Source: Sphingobacteriaceae bacterium (GTDB lineage: Bacteria; Bacteroidota; Bacteroidia; UBA7662). Taken from it: a stretch of 64,000 nt of DNA. The DNA is taken from contig JAUXNJ010000012.1 in assembly GCA_030682795.1 (NCBI GenBank), positions 82,467 to 146,466 on the forward strand, in the 5' to 3' direction. How positions within the stretch are numbered: the first letter of the stretch is position 1; each line of letters starts with the position of its first letter. Shown one piece after another: positions 36,402 to 45,371 of this stretch. The notes under the pieces are model-generated. The model had not been told where the DNA came from, did not search any database, and saw nothing but the letters and a program-made list of their open reading frames with translations. The position numbers and the translations under genes were made by a program.

Positions 36402-37694
36402 ATGCAACAAATTTTAAACGGATTCATTGGCGTTTTTGCTCTAATCGTCATTCTGTATTTACTTTCTGAGAACCGCAAAAAGGTCAATTGGCGCACTGTG
36501 GGCATGGCCTTGGCGCTCCAATTGAGTTTTGCGTTCTTGGTGATAAAAATAAGCTGGGTGCGTGCCGGTTTTGAAAATGTGAGTGGTTTTTTTGTAACGC
36601 TTCTGAGTTTTACTAAGGCTGGCTCCTCTTTTTTGTTCGGCTCTTTGGTTACACAAGTAGACTCTTTCGGGTTTATTTTCGTATTTCAGGTTCTCCCTAC
36701 CATTATTTTCTTTGCGGCGCTAACAGCCATGTTGTATTATTTTGGCATCCTTCAGCGCATTGTATATGTGTTTGCTTGGATCATGAACAGATTGATGCGG
36801 CTTTCGGGAGCGGAAAGTTTGGCCGCCTCTGCTAATGTGTTTTTGGGACAAACAGAAGCGCCTTTGCTCATCAAGCCATACCTCGATAAAATGACGCGTT
36901 CCGAAATCATGGCGCTCATGACCGGCGGTATGGCTACCATTGCGGGCAGTGTATTGGCAGCCTATATTGGTTTTTTAGGCGGAAACGACCCTGTGCAACA
37001 GCAAATTTTTGCCACCCATTTGCTTTCGGCTTCTATCATGGCCGCCCCTGGCAGCTTGTTAGCGGCCAAGTTGCTGGTCCCCGAGACCGAAAATTTTGAA
37101 AAAGAGCTGAGCATTGGCAAAGAATCGATTGGCGACAATGTACTAGAGGCCATCTCCAATGGTACCAGTGATGGTTTGCGATTGGCAGTAAATGTAGGTG
37201 CCATGTTGTTGGTGTTTACCGCCATCATGGCCATGTTCAATTATATTTTCAAAAACTGGATTGGCGGTCCTACTGGCCTTAACGAAATGATTGTGCAGGC
37301 TACGGGCGGTAAGTTCGATGGATTGACGCTTCAGTATTTGCTGGGGTATATGTTTGCACCCGTGGCTTGGCTTATAGGCGTTAGGGGAGAAGATGTTGTG
37401 CTCATAGGTCAGTTGTTAGGCGAAAAGACCGTCTTAAATGAGTTCATTGCCTTTACCAGTCTGGCTGATTTTAAAGCCGCTGGCACTTTAAGTAATCCGC
37501 GCTCGGTAATCATTGCCACGTATGCCCTATGCGGATTTGCTAATTTTGCTTCTATCGGCATTCAAATAGGCGGTATTGGCGCTTTGGCTCCAGGTAGAAG
37601 GACCTTGCTTTCACAGCTTGGAGTGAAGGCGCTTATCGGTGGCACGGCCGCATCTTTGTTAAATGGTGCAATTGCGGGTATGTTGCTCGAGTGA
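36402..37694 (+). CDS. Concentrative nucleoside transporter (NupC family)
   Basis: A 430-residue polytopic inner-membrane protein that imports nucleosides with Na+ or H+. Characteristic CNT features are GQTEAPLLIKPYL (with the conserved transport motif), a conserved EAISNGTSDGLRLAVNVG repeat, the PVAWLIGV segment and the C-terminal ALCGFANFASIGIQIGGI and LAPGRR. Roughly eight to ten hydrophobic helices are visible. ATG at 36402 follows 61 bases after the BFN-UVR gene. The next gene starts well after the stop on a separate frame. Confidence 0.94.
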   Translation: MQQILNGFIGVFALIVILYLLSENRKKVNWRTVGMALALQLSFAFLVIKISWVRAGFENVSGFFVTLLSFTKAGSSFLFGSLVTQVDSFGFIFVFQVLPTIIFFAALTAMLYYFGILQRIVYVFAWIMNRLMRLSGAESLAASANVFLGQTEAPLLIKPYLDKMTRSEIMALMTGGMATIAGSVLAAYIGFLGGNDPVQQQIFATHLLSASIMAAPGSLLAAKLLVPETENFEKELSIGKESIGDNVLEAISNGTSDGLRLAVNVGAMLLVFTAIMAMFNYIFKNWIGGPTGLNEMIVQATGGKFDGLTLQYLLGYMFAPVAWLIGVRGEDVVLIGQLLGEKTVLNEFIAFTSLADFKAAGTLSNPRSVIIATYALCGFANFASIGIQIGGIGALAPGRRTLLSQLGVKALIGGTAASLLNGAIAGMLLE

Positions 37695-37750
37695 TTCTGC
37701 TTGCTTCTTGTTTTATTCTTTCGCATCTTAGAATTCCTAAAATTATTGTA

Positions 37751-38593
37751 ATGACGAAAATACTATTTACTTGCTTCGCCTTTTTATGGGCATTTTCAGC
37801 ACAAGCGCAAACCAATTATGCAAAGGCTAAAGAGCAAGGCAAGGCAGCCATGGTGGTTCATTATTTGGAGAACTACCCATTTGCCTATCAAAACGAACAA
37901 GGGCAGCTAACTGGTTTAGAAATTGATGTGGTGATGGCCTTTGCCGATTGGTTGATGCGGGTGAAGGAAATAAAATTATCCGTGGAATTTGTGCCATACA
38001 CCGATTTTGCGAAGGTGTATGAGAAGATCAAAGGGGCGCCTGATGGACAAATAGGCTTGGCTTCGGCCACAGTAACCAAGGAGCGCCAAAAAGAGGTCTT
38101 GTTTACACCTCCTTATCTCAAAAATGTATCCATGTTGGTGACCAATATTGATGTGCCTACTTTGCGTGCCTACAGCGATATGCCGGTATTTTTTGAGAAC
38201 ATGACCGCTTTGGTGATGCGAGGAACAGTTTTAGAGACACATTTGCTGGATGTGCGCAAAAAGCATTTTGAAAAAATGCGGGTGAGTTATGTGGAGCATC
38301 CCAAGGAAGTGGTGCAGCAAATCGCGGAAACCAACAAGCAGTATTTTGGCTATGTCGACATCCTGACCTATTGGTCACTGCTCAAGCAAAAGCCTGCGAA
38401 CCTCAAAATCCACAGGGTAGCGAGTTTGGGCAACCAGTTTTTTGGCCTGATGTTGCCCAAGGAAAGCAGTTGGGCTGGTGCTTGGGCTGAGTTTATGGAA
38501 GGGGGCTTTGGCTTTCCAGCCACTGAGACCTACTACAACATTCTGCAGCGCCATTTAAGCTACGAAGTGATTGAAACGGTGAGCATGCCGTAA
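37751..38593 (+). CDS. Periplasmic solute-binding protein family 3-like
   Basis: A 280-residue exported protein with a signal peptide (residues 1-20, ending SAQAQ) and a two-lobed SBP_bac_3-type fold: YPFAYQNEQGQLTGLEIDVV near the N-terminus, an EVLFTPPYLKNVSMLV strand and a second lobe around residue 120. Such proteins bind amino acids or similar small molecules and usually feed an ABC transporter or a sensor, but no ABC permease is adjacent. An upstream ATG at 37691 that overlaps nupC is rejected because ATG 37751 starts the signal peptide. It is followed by a strong terminator. Confidence 0.8.
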   Translation: MTKILFTCFAFLWAFSAQAQTNYAKAKEQGKAAMVVHYLENYPFAYQNEQGQLTGLEIDVVMAFADWLMRVKEIKLSVEFVPYTDFAKVYEKIKGAPDGQIGLASATVTKERQKEVLFTPPYLKNVSMLVTNIDVPTLRAYSDMPVFFENMTALVMRGTVLETHLLDVRKKHFEKMRVSYVEHPKEVVQQIAETNKQYFGYVDILTYWSLLKQKPANLKIHRVASLGNQFFGLMLPKESSWAGAWAEFMEGGFGFPATETYYNILQRHLSYEVIETVSMP

Positions 38594-38596
38594 TAT

Positions 38597-38622
38597 AAAA
38601 ACCCGATTAATCGGGTTTTTTT
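38597..38622 (+). terminator. Intrinsic terminator after the solute-binding protein gene
   Basis: Perfect palindrome ACCCGATTAATCGGGT (38601-38616) with a flanking A-run and T7. Confidence 0.92.
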
Positions 38623-38673
38623 AGACGTCAACTTAATAGTGGATGTTAACATCTAATTTATGCTGAAATTCCG

Positions 38674-38681
38674 TATCTTTG
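38674..38681 (+). promoter_or_regulatory. -7 promoter box for the PLP decarboxylase gene
   Basis: TATCTTTG, an exact TAnnTTTG match 21 bases upstream of the chosen ATG at 38703. Its position argues against an earlier in-frame start at 38679, which would sit inside the promoter. Confidence 0.55.
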
Positions 38682-38702
38682 CGCCAAATTAAAGAAACGC
38701 CT

Positions 38703-39944
38703 ATGTATTGGGAGCAGAAATCAACGGAAATCATCAAAGGAGAGGTACTGACTGCCTTGGCGCATAACCGCAATTATCGCTCCTCGGCGGTGCTTGGTTT
38801 ACCAGCCAGTTATTTAGATCCAGAGGTTTTTCCACCCGATGCTGCTTTTTTGGAGGATGCGCCTTTTGCCAAGGTGTTTATGGAAAACCCCAATCACATT
38901 GGTTGTCACACCTTGGTAGGTGGAGAAAGTGCCTTTGGCGGTACCCATGCCTTGGAGCGCGATTTAATTCGCATCTGCGCTGAAGAAATGATGGATGCAC
39001 CAGCAGCTGGATACGATGGTTATGTAGCCTCTGGTGGCACAGAAGCGAACATCCAGGCCATGTGGATTTTCAGAAATATGTTCATGGAGCAGTATGGCAT
39101 CGGCTCGCAGCACATTGGTATTTTATACAGTAGCGACAGTCATTATTCGTTTTACAAGGCTGGAAATTTATTGCAAATCAAGACTTTTGAAATAGAGGTT
39201 GCCGAAGAAAGCCGTCAGATGTCGGTGGATGTCTATGCCGCAGCCATTCGCAAGGCGCAGGCAGCGGGCGTGCGCTGTTTAATCGGGGTGTTTAACATGG
39301 GCACTACCATGTTTGGTTCGGTAGATGATATCAGCAGTTTGCTGCCCGTGCTCAAAGCTTCGGGGATGCCTTACAAAGTACATGTGGATGGAGCCTTTGG
39401 TGGATTTGTTTATCCATTTTCCAATAAAGAGCATGCGCTCACCTTTAACAATCCAGAGGTAAGCAGCATGACCATAGATGCGCATAAAATGCTACAAGCG
39501 CCATACGGCACGGGCATTTTTATGGCCCGCAAGGGATTGATGGAATTTACCCATACGGTTGAGGCCAGTTATGTGTTGGGGGGCGACTCAACTTTGTCGG
39601 GCAGCCGCTCAGGCGCCAATTTGGTAGCTGCCTGGATGATTTTAAATACCCACGGTTCGGAGGGCTGGCGGACGAAAATTGCTGGGCTCTTGGCTTTAAC
39701 CGATGAGCTGTGTGGCATACTCGATCAAATGGGCATTGCCTATTACCGCAATCCCGAGATGAATTTGGTAACTATGCGTGCCAATCAAATTCCTGCGGCT
39801 TTGGCTGAAAAGTACTTATTGGTGCCCGATAGTCATGGTGAAAATGCCCATTGGTACAAAATTGTAGTGATGGACCATGTAAAACCGGCCATCCTCAGAA
39901 GTTTTATCGAAGATTTGCAAGCGGCTTGCGCGCCGATGGCCTAG
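38703..39944 (+). CDS. Pyridoxal-phosphate-dependent group II decarboxylase
   Basis: A 413-residue cytosolic PLP enzyme of the aspartate/glutamate/tyrosine decarboxylase superfamily. The PLP-binding Lys is K262 in DAHKMLQAPYGTGIF; other conserved features are GGTEANIQAM (substrate/PLP loop), GTTMFGSVDDI and the VDGAFGG segment. The substrate cannot be told from the sequence. It has its own promoter and no terminator-like hairpin afterwards. Start ATG 38703 (MYWEQK) is preferred over ATG 38679. Confidence 0.88.
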   Translation: MYWEQKSTEIIKGEVLTALAHNRNYRSSAVLGLPASYLDPEVFPPDAAFLEDAPFAKVFMENPNHIGCHTLVGGESAFGGTHALERDLIRICAEEMMDAPAAGYDGYVASGGTEANIQAMWIFRNMFMEQYGIGSQHIGILYSSDSHYSFYKAGNLLQIKTFEIEVAEESRQMSVDVYAAAIRKAQAAGVRCLIGVFNMGTTMFGSVDDISSLLPVLKASGMPYKVHVDGAFGGFVYPFSNKEHALTFNNPEVSSMTIDAHKMLQAPYGTGIFMARKGLMEFTHTVEASYVLGGDSTLSGSRSGANLVAAWMILNTHGSEGWRTKIAGLLALTDELCGILDQMGIAYYRNPEMNLVTMRANQIPAALAEKYLLVPDSHGENAHWYKIVVMDHVKPAILRSFIEDLQAACAPMA

Positions 39945-39975
39945 CATATCCCCGAGAGGATTTCAAGGCGGGTGA

Positions 39976-40299
39976 TTAATGCTGATCGGCCGTGAACTGT
40001 ACCTGAATGCCGCATTTATCGCAAAGCGAGAGGGCGCCTAAAACGCCACCACCGCGGGCCCAGGCATCGGCTGGACTCGAATAGCGCACCCAACGCAATT
40101 GGTGGGAGGGGCGCTGGCAAAGTGGACAGGCTTCTTTGTTGCGGAAAGGCAGTGGATCGAGGGCTACATCTAAACATCCTGCCACGTCTTCGGTTGCAAA
40201 AAAGCCGTGGTACACACGCTCTTCATCAGCCTCGGGGCGCCGCAACACCTTAAGCCAGGCAATCATTTCGTCGTTCGCGGTCAGTTCAAAAGCATTCAT
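39976..40299 (-). CDS. Small zinc-ribbon-like protein of unknown function
   Basis: A 107-residue protein whose C-terminal half contains two CxxC knuckles, CPLC (near residue 58) and CDKC (near residue 92), separated by about 30 residues, consistent with a zinc ribbon. The N-terminal half has a helical ELTANDEMIAWLKVLRRPEA segment. No enzymatic motif is visible and no family name can be given. It is transcribed in the same direction as sucD, but a terminator hairpin lies between them, so it probably has its own promoter in the 145-base gap. Confidence 0.6.
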   Translation of the reverse strand: MNAFELTANDEMIAWLKVLRRPEADEERVYHGFFATEDVAGCLDVALDPLPFRNKEACPLCQRPSHQLRWVRYSSPADAWARGGGVLGALSLCDKCGIQVQFTADQH

Positions 40300-40395
40300 G
40301 GCCGTAGTTTTCTAAATGAAATTTACAAAAGGCAATGAACCGCTTTTACGCAAGTTATTAACATCTTAAAAAATACCCTAAACAGGGTAGGGCAA

Positions 40396-40427
40396 AAAAA
40401 AGACCAGACTGAAAAGCCTGGTCTTTG
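40396..40427. terminator. Intrinsic terminator downstream of sucD
   Basis: A-tract, stem AAGACCAG/CTGGTCTT, short loop, then T-rich sequence, about 18 bases past the sucD stop on the minus strand. Confidence 0.85.
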
Positions 40428-40444
40428 TAGTATTTGAAATGTGC

Positions 40445-41317
40445 TTATTTCAGCACGCTTTTCATGGTTACACCAATTTCGGCTGGTGAGGCAACTACGT
40501 GGATGCCACAGTCAGTCATGATTTGCATTTTGGCAGCAGCGGTATCGTCGGCACCGCCAACGATGGCACCGGCGTGGCCCATGCGGCGACCTGCAGGAGC
40601 AGTTTGGCCAGCAATGAAGCCTACTACTGGCTTTTTATTGCCGTTGTCTCTGATCCAGCGTGCAGCTTCGGCTTCCATACCGCCGCCAATTTCACCAATC
40701 ATTACGATGGCGTCGGTTTCGGGATCGTTCATGAACAATTCTACGGCTTCACGGGTAGAAGTACCGATGATGGGATCACCACCGATGCCAATGGCTGTAG
40801 AAACGCCCAATCCTGCTTTTACAATTTGGTCGGCAGCTTCGTAGGTAAGGGTGCCCGACTTAGACACGATGCCTACACGGCCTTTTTTAAACACAAAACC
40901 TGGCATGATGCCCACTTTAGCTCCTTCTGGGGTGATAACACCTGGACAGTTCGGGCCAATCAAGCGGCAGTCTTTGCCTTTGAGGTATTCTTTCGCTTGG
41001 ATCATGTCCTGCGTAGGAATGCCTTCGGTAATACAAACAATCACTTTGATACCGGCTTCAGCGGCTTCCATGATGGCGTCGGCGGCGAAAGCTGGTGGCA
41101 CAAAAATGATTGATACATTGGCTTGGGTTTGCTTAACAGCATCCGCAACCGTATTAAAAATAGGGCGATCGAGGTGCGATCCGCCGCCTTTGCCTGGGGT
41201 AACGCCACCAACTACATTGGTGCCGTATTCAATCATTTGCGTGGCGTGGAAAGTACCTTCGTTACCGGTGAATCCTTGAACGATGATGCGTGAGTTTTTG
41301 TCGACTAATACACTCAT
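40445..41317 (-). CDS. sucD: Succinyl-CoA ligase (ADP/GDP-forming) alpha subunit
   Basis: A 290-residue subunit that carries the phosphohistidine of the TCA-cycle enzyme. The CoA-binding domain begins with [30 protein letters not shown] binds CoA. The C-terminal ligase domain has [10 protein letters not shown] and the phosphorylated-His region GHAGAIVGG. Length matches the family. The beta subunit gene sucC is not in the window. The frame stays open 15 codons further upstream to 41362, but ATG 41317 ([12 protein letters not shown]) is the family start. Confidence 0.96.
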   Translation of the reverse strand: MSVLVDKNSRIIVQGFTGNEGTFHATQMIEYGTNVVGGVTPGKGGGSHLDRPIFNTVADAVKQTQANVSIIFVPPAFAADAIMEAAEAGIKVIVCITEGIPTQDMIQAKEYLKGKDCRLIGPNCPGVITPEGAKVGIMPGFVFKKGRVGIVSKSGTLTYEAADQIVKAGLGVSTAIGIGGDPIIGTSTREAVELFMNDPETDAIVMIGEIGGGMEAEAARWIRDNGNKKPVVGFIAGQTAPAGRRMGHAGAIVGGADDTAAAKMQIMTDCGIHVVASPAEIGVTMKSVLK

Positions 41318-41404
41318 GGTATGTTGAATAGATGGTTTGAGCTGTTTTGAAAGCGGCCACAAGATAAGGCCGATTTACGGATTTTCGAGCCTATTTTTCA
41401 CTTC

Positions 41405-42160
41405 TTATCTGCTTTTGTCGCGGAATTGCCGCAAGAAATTGGTGGCAAATACAAATTCATTGAGCAATTGATTGTCTGTGGTAAGGATGGTGGCCTTATC
41501 GCCTTCCCATTCTTTGTGACCTTTGTAGATGTAAGCGATTTGGTCGCCAATCTCCATTACCGAGTTCATATCGTGGCTGTTGATGATGGTGGTGATGTCG
41601 TATTCTTGGGTGATTTCCTTGATCAATTCGTCGATAAGGATGGAGGTGAGGGGGTCGAGGCCGGAGTTAGGTTCATCGCAAAAGAGGTATTTGGGATTGA
41701 GCACAATGGCTCGGGCAATGCCTACCCGCTTTTTCATGCCACCGCTGAGTTCGGCGGGATAAAGTTTGTTGGTGTTGGAGAGGCCAACGCGTTCGAGACA
41801 AAAATTCACCCGTTTGAGGTTGTCGGCATGGCTGTCGGGACTAAACATGCTCAACGGGAAAATCACATTTTGTTCAACGGTGAGGGAGTCGAACAAGGCA
41901 GAGTTTTGAAACAGCATGCCGATTTGCTTGCGCACTTCGGAGCGTTGGTTGCGGTCGAGGCTCACATAATCTTGTCCATCGTACTCGATGCTTCCTTTAT
42001 CGGGTAAGTGCAGGCCTACCATCAGCTTCATGAGCACCGATTTGCCACTGCCGCTGGCGCCAATGATCATGTTTACTTTGCCGGGTTGGAAGCGCAAGGA
42101 GATGTCTTCCAAGATTTTTTTCTCGCCAAAGGATTTGCTAATGTTCTTTAATTCAATCAT
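41405..42160 (-). CDS. ABC transporter ATPase, MlaF-like
   Basis: A 251-residue ATPase of the MCE/Mla lipid transport type. Walker A GASGSGKSV (about 33-41), Q-loop GMLFQNSALFDS, signature LSGGMKKRVGIARA, Walker B LFCDEPNSGLDP, and the His switch in INSHDM. The signature LSGGM and DEPNSGLD are typical of MlaF. It overlaps the permease stop by one base (TGATG) and so is translationally coupled. Its MCE partner is probably the gene at 16361-17287. Confidence 0.92.
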   Translation of the reverse strand: MIELKNISKSFGEKKILEDISLRFQPGKVNMIIGASGSGKSVLMKLMVGLHLPDKGSIEYDGQDYVSLDRNQRSEVRKQIGMLFQNSALFDSLTVEQNVIFPLSMFSPDSHADNLKRVNFCLERVGLSNTNKLYPAELSGGMKKRVGIARAIVLNPKYLFCDEPNSGLDPLTSILIDELIKEITQEYDITTIINSHDMNSVMEIGDQIAYIYKGHKEWEGDKATILTTDNQLLNEFVFATNFLRQFRDKSR

Positions 42161-42918
42161 CAGAGCATCAATTGGGCGAGTAAATAATCGGATAACAAAA
42201 TCAAGATACAGCTATATACTACTGCTTTGGTGCTCGATTGTCCCACTTCTAGTGATCCTCCCGAGGTATAATAACCTTGATAAGCCGATACCGAAGAGAT
42301 GATAAAGGCAAAAGTGAAAGCCTTGGTGAGTGAGAAAAAGATGTTGTAAGGTAAAAAAGACGACCGTGCGCCTTCGATAAACTGCTGTGCAGAGAGGATG
42401 CCGGTGAGATCGCCTACAAAAATACCGCCACCAATGCTTAAAGTGATTGAAAGCACAATGAGCATGGGGATGGTGATGACTGCGGCTAAGATTTTGGGAC
42501 TGATGAGGTAGCCTGGGGCGTTTACTCCCATGATTTCGAGGGCATCGATTTGCTCGGTCACGCGCATCGTACCAATTTCGGAGGCAATGCTGGAGCCGAT
42601 TTTACCGGCCAAAACAAGGGAGGTGATGGTGGGACCGAGTTCTAAAATGCTGGAGTCACTCACAATGGCGCCGATAACCGTTTTAGCTACCAGGCCAGAA
42701 ATGAGCTGGTAAGCGGTTTGTACGGTGGTTACCGCGCCCATGAACACCGAAATAATAATGACGATGCCTAATGAACTCACCCCGATGGCTACCATTTGCC
42801 GGAATAATTCATCCCAGTACATTCGGTAGTTTTCAGGACGTTTGAACAACTGCTTGAGTAAGAGCAGGTAGCGGCCGAAATGGAAAAAAAAGCGCATCAG
42901 TTGAAATAAGCTCGTCAA
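42160..42918 (-). CDS. MlaE-family lipid ABC transporter permease
   Basis: A 252-residue inner-membrane permease (DUF140/MlaE). Five to six hydrophobic helices and the conserved IGSSIASEIGTMRVTEQIDA and LEIMGVNAPGYLISPK segments identify the family, which moves phospholipids between the membranes. The listed start is TTG at 42918; an in-frame ATG at 42897 (MRFFFHFGRYLL) is a good alternative. It is followed by the ATPase gene with a TGATG overlap and faces the SDR gene divergently. Confidence 0.9.
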   Translation of the reverse strand: MTSLFQLMRFFFHFGRYLLLLKQLFKRPENYRMYWDELFRQMVAIGVSSLGIVIIISVFMGAVTTVQTAYQLISGLVAKTVIGAIVSDSSILELGPTITSLVLAGKIGSSIASEIGTMRVTEQIDALEIMGVNAPGYLISPKILAAVITIPMLIVLSITLSIGGGIFVGDLTGILSAQQFIEGARSSFLPYNIFFSLTKAFTFAFIISSVSAYQGYYTSGGSLEVGQSSTKAVVYSCILILLSDYLLAQLML

Positions 42919-42952
42919 AAATACATTTTTTTACCGCTGAATTAGAAGAATT

Positions 42953-43669
42953 ATGAAAGAGCGTAAGAATGCAGTAGTAACCGGTGCCACCAAAGGCATA
43001 GGTAGGGCCGTGGTAAACAAATTGGCCCAAGAGGGGATGTCGGTTTTGTTTTGTGCCCGTAACCCCCAAGAAGTTGCGGCCATGCAAGCGGAACTGCTGC
43101 AGGCCTATCCCCAGCAAGCTTTTTACGGGATTGTGGCTGATGTATCCAAGGCCAGCGACCGGCTGATGTTGGGGGAAACCATTCAAAATACGTTTGAGCG
43201 CATCGATTTGCTGTTGAACAATGCGGGGGTATTTTTACCTGGTGGCGTGCATACCGAGGAGGAGGGTACTTTGGAGCTGCTAACCGAAACCAATCTGTAC
43301 AGCGCCTACCACCTTACGCGAGCTTGTTTGCCCCTTATGATTCCTCACAAGGCTGGTCATATTTTTAATTTGTGCTCCACGGCTTCGATTGAAGCTTATG
43401 TGAATGGTGGCTCTTATGGCATCACCAAATTTGCCTTGCTGGGCATGTCGAAGGTATTGCGCGAGGAGATGAAGGCCTATGACATCAAAGTAACAGCGCT
43501 GCTGCCCGGTGCAACCTACACTGCCAGTTGGGAGGGGAGTGGCTTGCCTGAAAGTCGCTTTATGAAAGCCACCGATGTGGCCGATATGCTGTGGGCTTGT
43601 TACCAATTGAGTCCTGCCGCCGTTGTGGAAGAGCTCTTAATGCGACCCCTGGCTGGTGATGTTAGTTAA
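42953..43669 (+). CDS. Short-chain dehydrogenase/reductase
   Basis: A 238-residue NAD(P)-binding SDR. N-terminal Rossmann motif VTGATKGIGRAVV (TGxxxGIG), LLNNAGVFLPGG (NNAG), and the catalytic Tyr/Lys in SYGITKFALLGM (YxxxK); Ser is contributed by the preceding LCSTAS. The substrate is unknown. The C-terminus lacks the typical GQ-type substrate loop, so it may belong to the classical SDR subgroup without a strong specificity signal. It is followed by rnhB after 71 bases. Confidence 0.9.
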   Translation: MKERKNAVVTGATKGIGRAVVNKLAQEGMSVLFCARNPQEVAAMQAELLQAYPQQAFYGIVADVSKASDRLMLGETIQNTFERIDLLLNNAGVFLPGGVHTEEEGTLELLTETNLYSAYHLTRACLPLMIPHKAGHIFNLCSTASIEAYVNGGSYGITKFALLGMSKVLREEMKAYDIKVTALLPGATYTASWEGSGLPESRFMKATDVADMLWACYQLSPAAVVEELLMRPLAGDVS

Positions 43670-43740
43670 TTTGAAGCCAAGAAGCATTTTTTTTGGTAGA
43701 TGAAAATGTGTTTTGTAGTTTCAAGCGTTGACCAACGCAC

Positions 43741-44337
43741 ATGTTACATCCTTACTACCAAGCAAACTTAGTTGAAGCCGGCTGCGATGAAGCCGGAAGG
43801 GGCTGTTTAGCAGGACCAGTAGTAGCCGCTGCTGTGATTCTTTCTCCCGAATTTGATACCCGCGCTTTGCGCGATTCTAAGGCATTGAGTGCCGATAAAC
43901 GCGATCGATTGCGGATTTACATAGAAAAACATGCGCTGGCTTGGGGCGTATCGAGCACTTGCAATGAGGTGATAGACAACATCAATATCCTCAATGCATC
44001 GTTTGAGGCCATGCACAAGGCCTTGGATTTGCTAGACATCTCTCCTGATTTATTGCTCATCGATGGCAACCGGTTTAAGCCTTACGCCGACATTCCCCAC
44101 AAATGCATAGTGAAAGGGGATGCTACTTATGCGTCGATTGCGGCGGCGAGTATTTTAGCCAAGACCTACCGCGATGAAATGATGTTGCAGTACCACCAGC
44201 GGTATCCAGATTATGGCTGGGACCGCAACAAAGGTTATCCTACCAACGACCACCGTTTGGCGCTGGAGCAGTATGGAGATACGCCCTTGCACCGGAAAAC
44301 CTTTCATTTGAAAGCCCGACAGCTGAAGTTATTCTGA
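43741..44337 (+). CDS. rnhB: Ribonuclease HII
   Basis: A 198-residue endonuclease that cuts RNA in RNA-DNA hybrids and removes misincorporated ribonucleotides. The catalytic DEAGRG motif with D16 and E17 lies in VEAGCDEAGRG; a further Asp is in LLLIDGNRF. C-terminal residues KTYRDEMMLQ and the NHRL-like segment also match the family. Its 3' end overlaps the convergent LpxD-like gene by nine bases. Confidence 0.96.
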   Translation: MLHPYYQANLVEAGCDEAGRGCLAGPVVAAAVILSPEFDTRALRDSKALSADKRDRLRIYIEKHALAWGVSSTCNEVIDNINILNASFEAMHKALDLLDISPDLLLIDGNRFKPYADIPHKCIVKGDATYASIAAASILAKTYRDEMMLQYHQRYPDYGWDRNKGYPTNDHRLALEQYGDTPLHRKTFHLKARQLKLF

Positions 44338-45294
44338 TTCGGCTGTTTGATTGCGGCCAGTTTGCTGGTCCATAAACTCTGGCAAACGGCGCAAATAAGT
44401 AAGCTCGCGGTAACGCGACTTGGCTTCGGCAGCCGGAGTGCCAAAATATACCTTGTTGCCTTTGAGCGATTTGGTAACGCCTGATTGTCCGAGTACAACA
44501 GCGCCTTTTTCAATGAGAATGTCCTTTTGCACGCCCACTTGACCCCACAGCGACACCTCATCTTCGATAATGGTTTTGCCACCTACACCTACTTGTGCTG
44601 CCAACAGGCAGTGTTTGCCTACCACTACACCATGGCCCAGGTGTACCTGGTTGTCGAGTTTGGTGCCATCGCCAATAATGGTATCACCGCTTACGCCCTT
44701 ATCAAGGGTGCAGGAGGCTCCAATTTCTACGTTGTTGCCAATGAGCACACGGCCGCAGGAGTACAGTTTGTCATAACCTTCAGGACGTTTTTTGAAGTAA
44801 AAAGCATCTGCCCCAATCACCGTATTGGCGTGAATAATTACATTGTCGCCTACAATGGTGTCGCTGTAGAGCACCACATTGGGATATATGCGGCAGTTTT
44901 TGCCAATTTTTACCCGGTCGCCCAAAAAAACGTTGTGCATAATGATCGAATCTTCGCCGATGCTCACATTTTTACCTGTATGATAGCTGCCTCCCATAAT
45001 GGGTTGCGTTTCATAATAACGGTTTACGAGCTTGTTATAATCGCGAAATGGATCTTCACTTATTAAAATGCCCTTGTGAGGGGGGAAGTCGATTTCGGCA
45101 TTGATTAAAATGATGGTTGCGGCCGATTCCATGGCCTTATCGTAATACTTATGATAGTCTACAAAGGTGAGGTCCCCCGGGGTTACCTTGTGAATTTCAT
45201 TCAAGCCCGTGATGGGCATTTCTGGGTCGCCAATGAGTTTGCACTTCAAAAAATCGGCAGCTTGTGCGAGGGTAATGGGCTGGGTTAGTTTCAT
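44329..45294 (-). CDS. LpxD-like UDP-3-O-acylglucosamine N-acyltransferase
   Basis: A 321-residue acyltransferase with a left-handed beta-helix of hexapeptide repeats (IGEDSIIMHN, VKIGKNCRIYPNV, VIIHANTVIG, VEIGASCTLDKG). The N-terminal UDP-GlcNAc-binding domain (1-100) and a C-terminal helix extend it as in LpxD of lipid A synthesis. The candidate catalytic His lies in DNQVHLGHGVVVG, where typical LpxD has HN. Bacteroidota often carry a second LpxD-like paralogue, so this one may not be the canonical enzyme. It overlaps rnhB by nine bases. Confidence 0.82.
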   Translation of the reverse strand: MKLTQPITLAQAADFLKCKLIGDPEMPITGLNEIHKVTPGDLTFVDYHKYYDKAMESAATIILINAEIDFPPHKGILISEDPFRDYNKLVNRYYETQPIMGGSYHTGKNVSIGEDSIIMHNVFLGDRVKIGKNCRIYPNVVLYSDTIVGDNVIIHANTVIGADAFYFKKRPEGYDKLYSCGRVLIGNNVEIGASCTLDKGVSGDTIIGDGTKLDNQVHLGHGVVVGKHCLLAAQVGVGGKTIIEDEVSLWGQVGVQKDILIEKGAVVLGQSGVTKSLKGNKVYFGTPAAEAKSRYRELTYLRRLPEFMDQQTGRNQTAESE

Positions 45295-45340
45295 CTTCGC
45301 GGAAGTTTGAATGCGAAGATAAGGAACAATGAATTTGTCG

Positions 45341-45348
45341 TACTTTTG
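45341..45348 (+). promoter_or_regulatory. -7 promoter box for gcvT-comB
   Basis: TACTTTTG, an exact TAnnTTTG match 24 bases upstream of the gcvT ATG. Confidence 0.5.
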
Positions 45349-45371
45349 CGACGCAATTTTGTTTCTAATTT

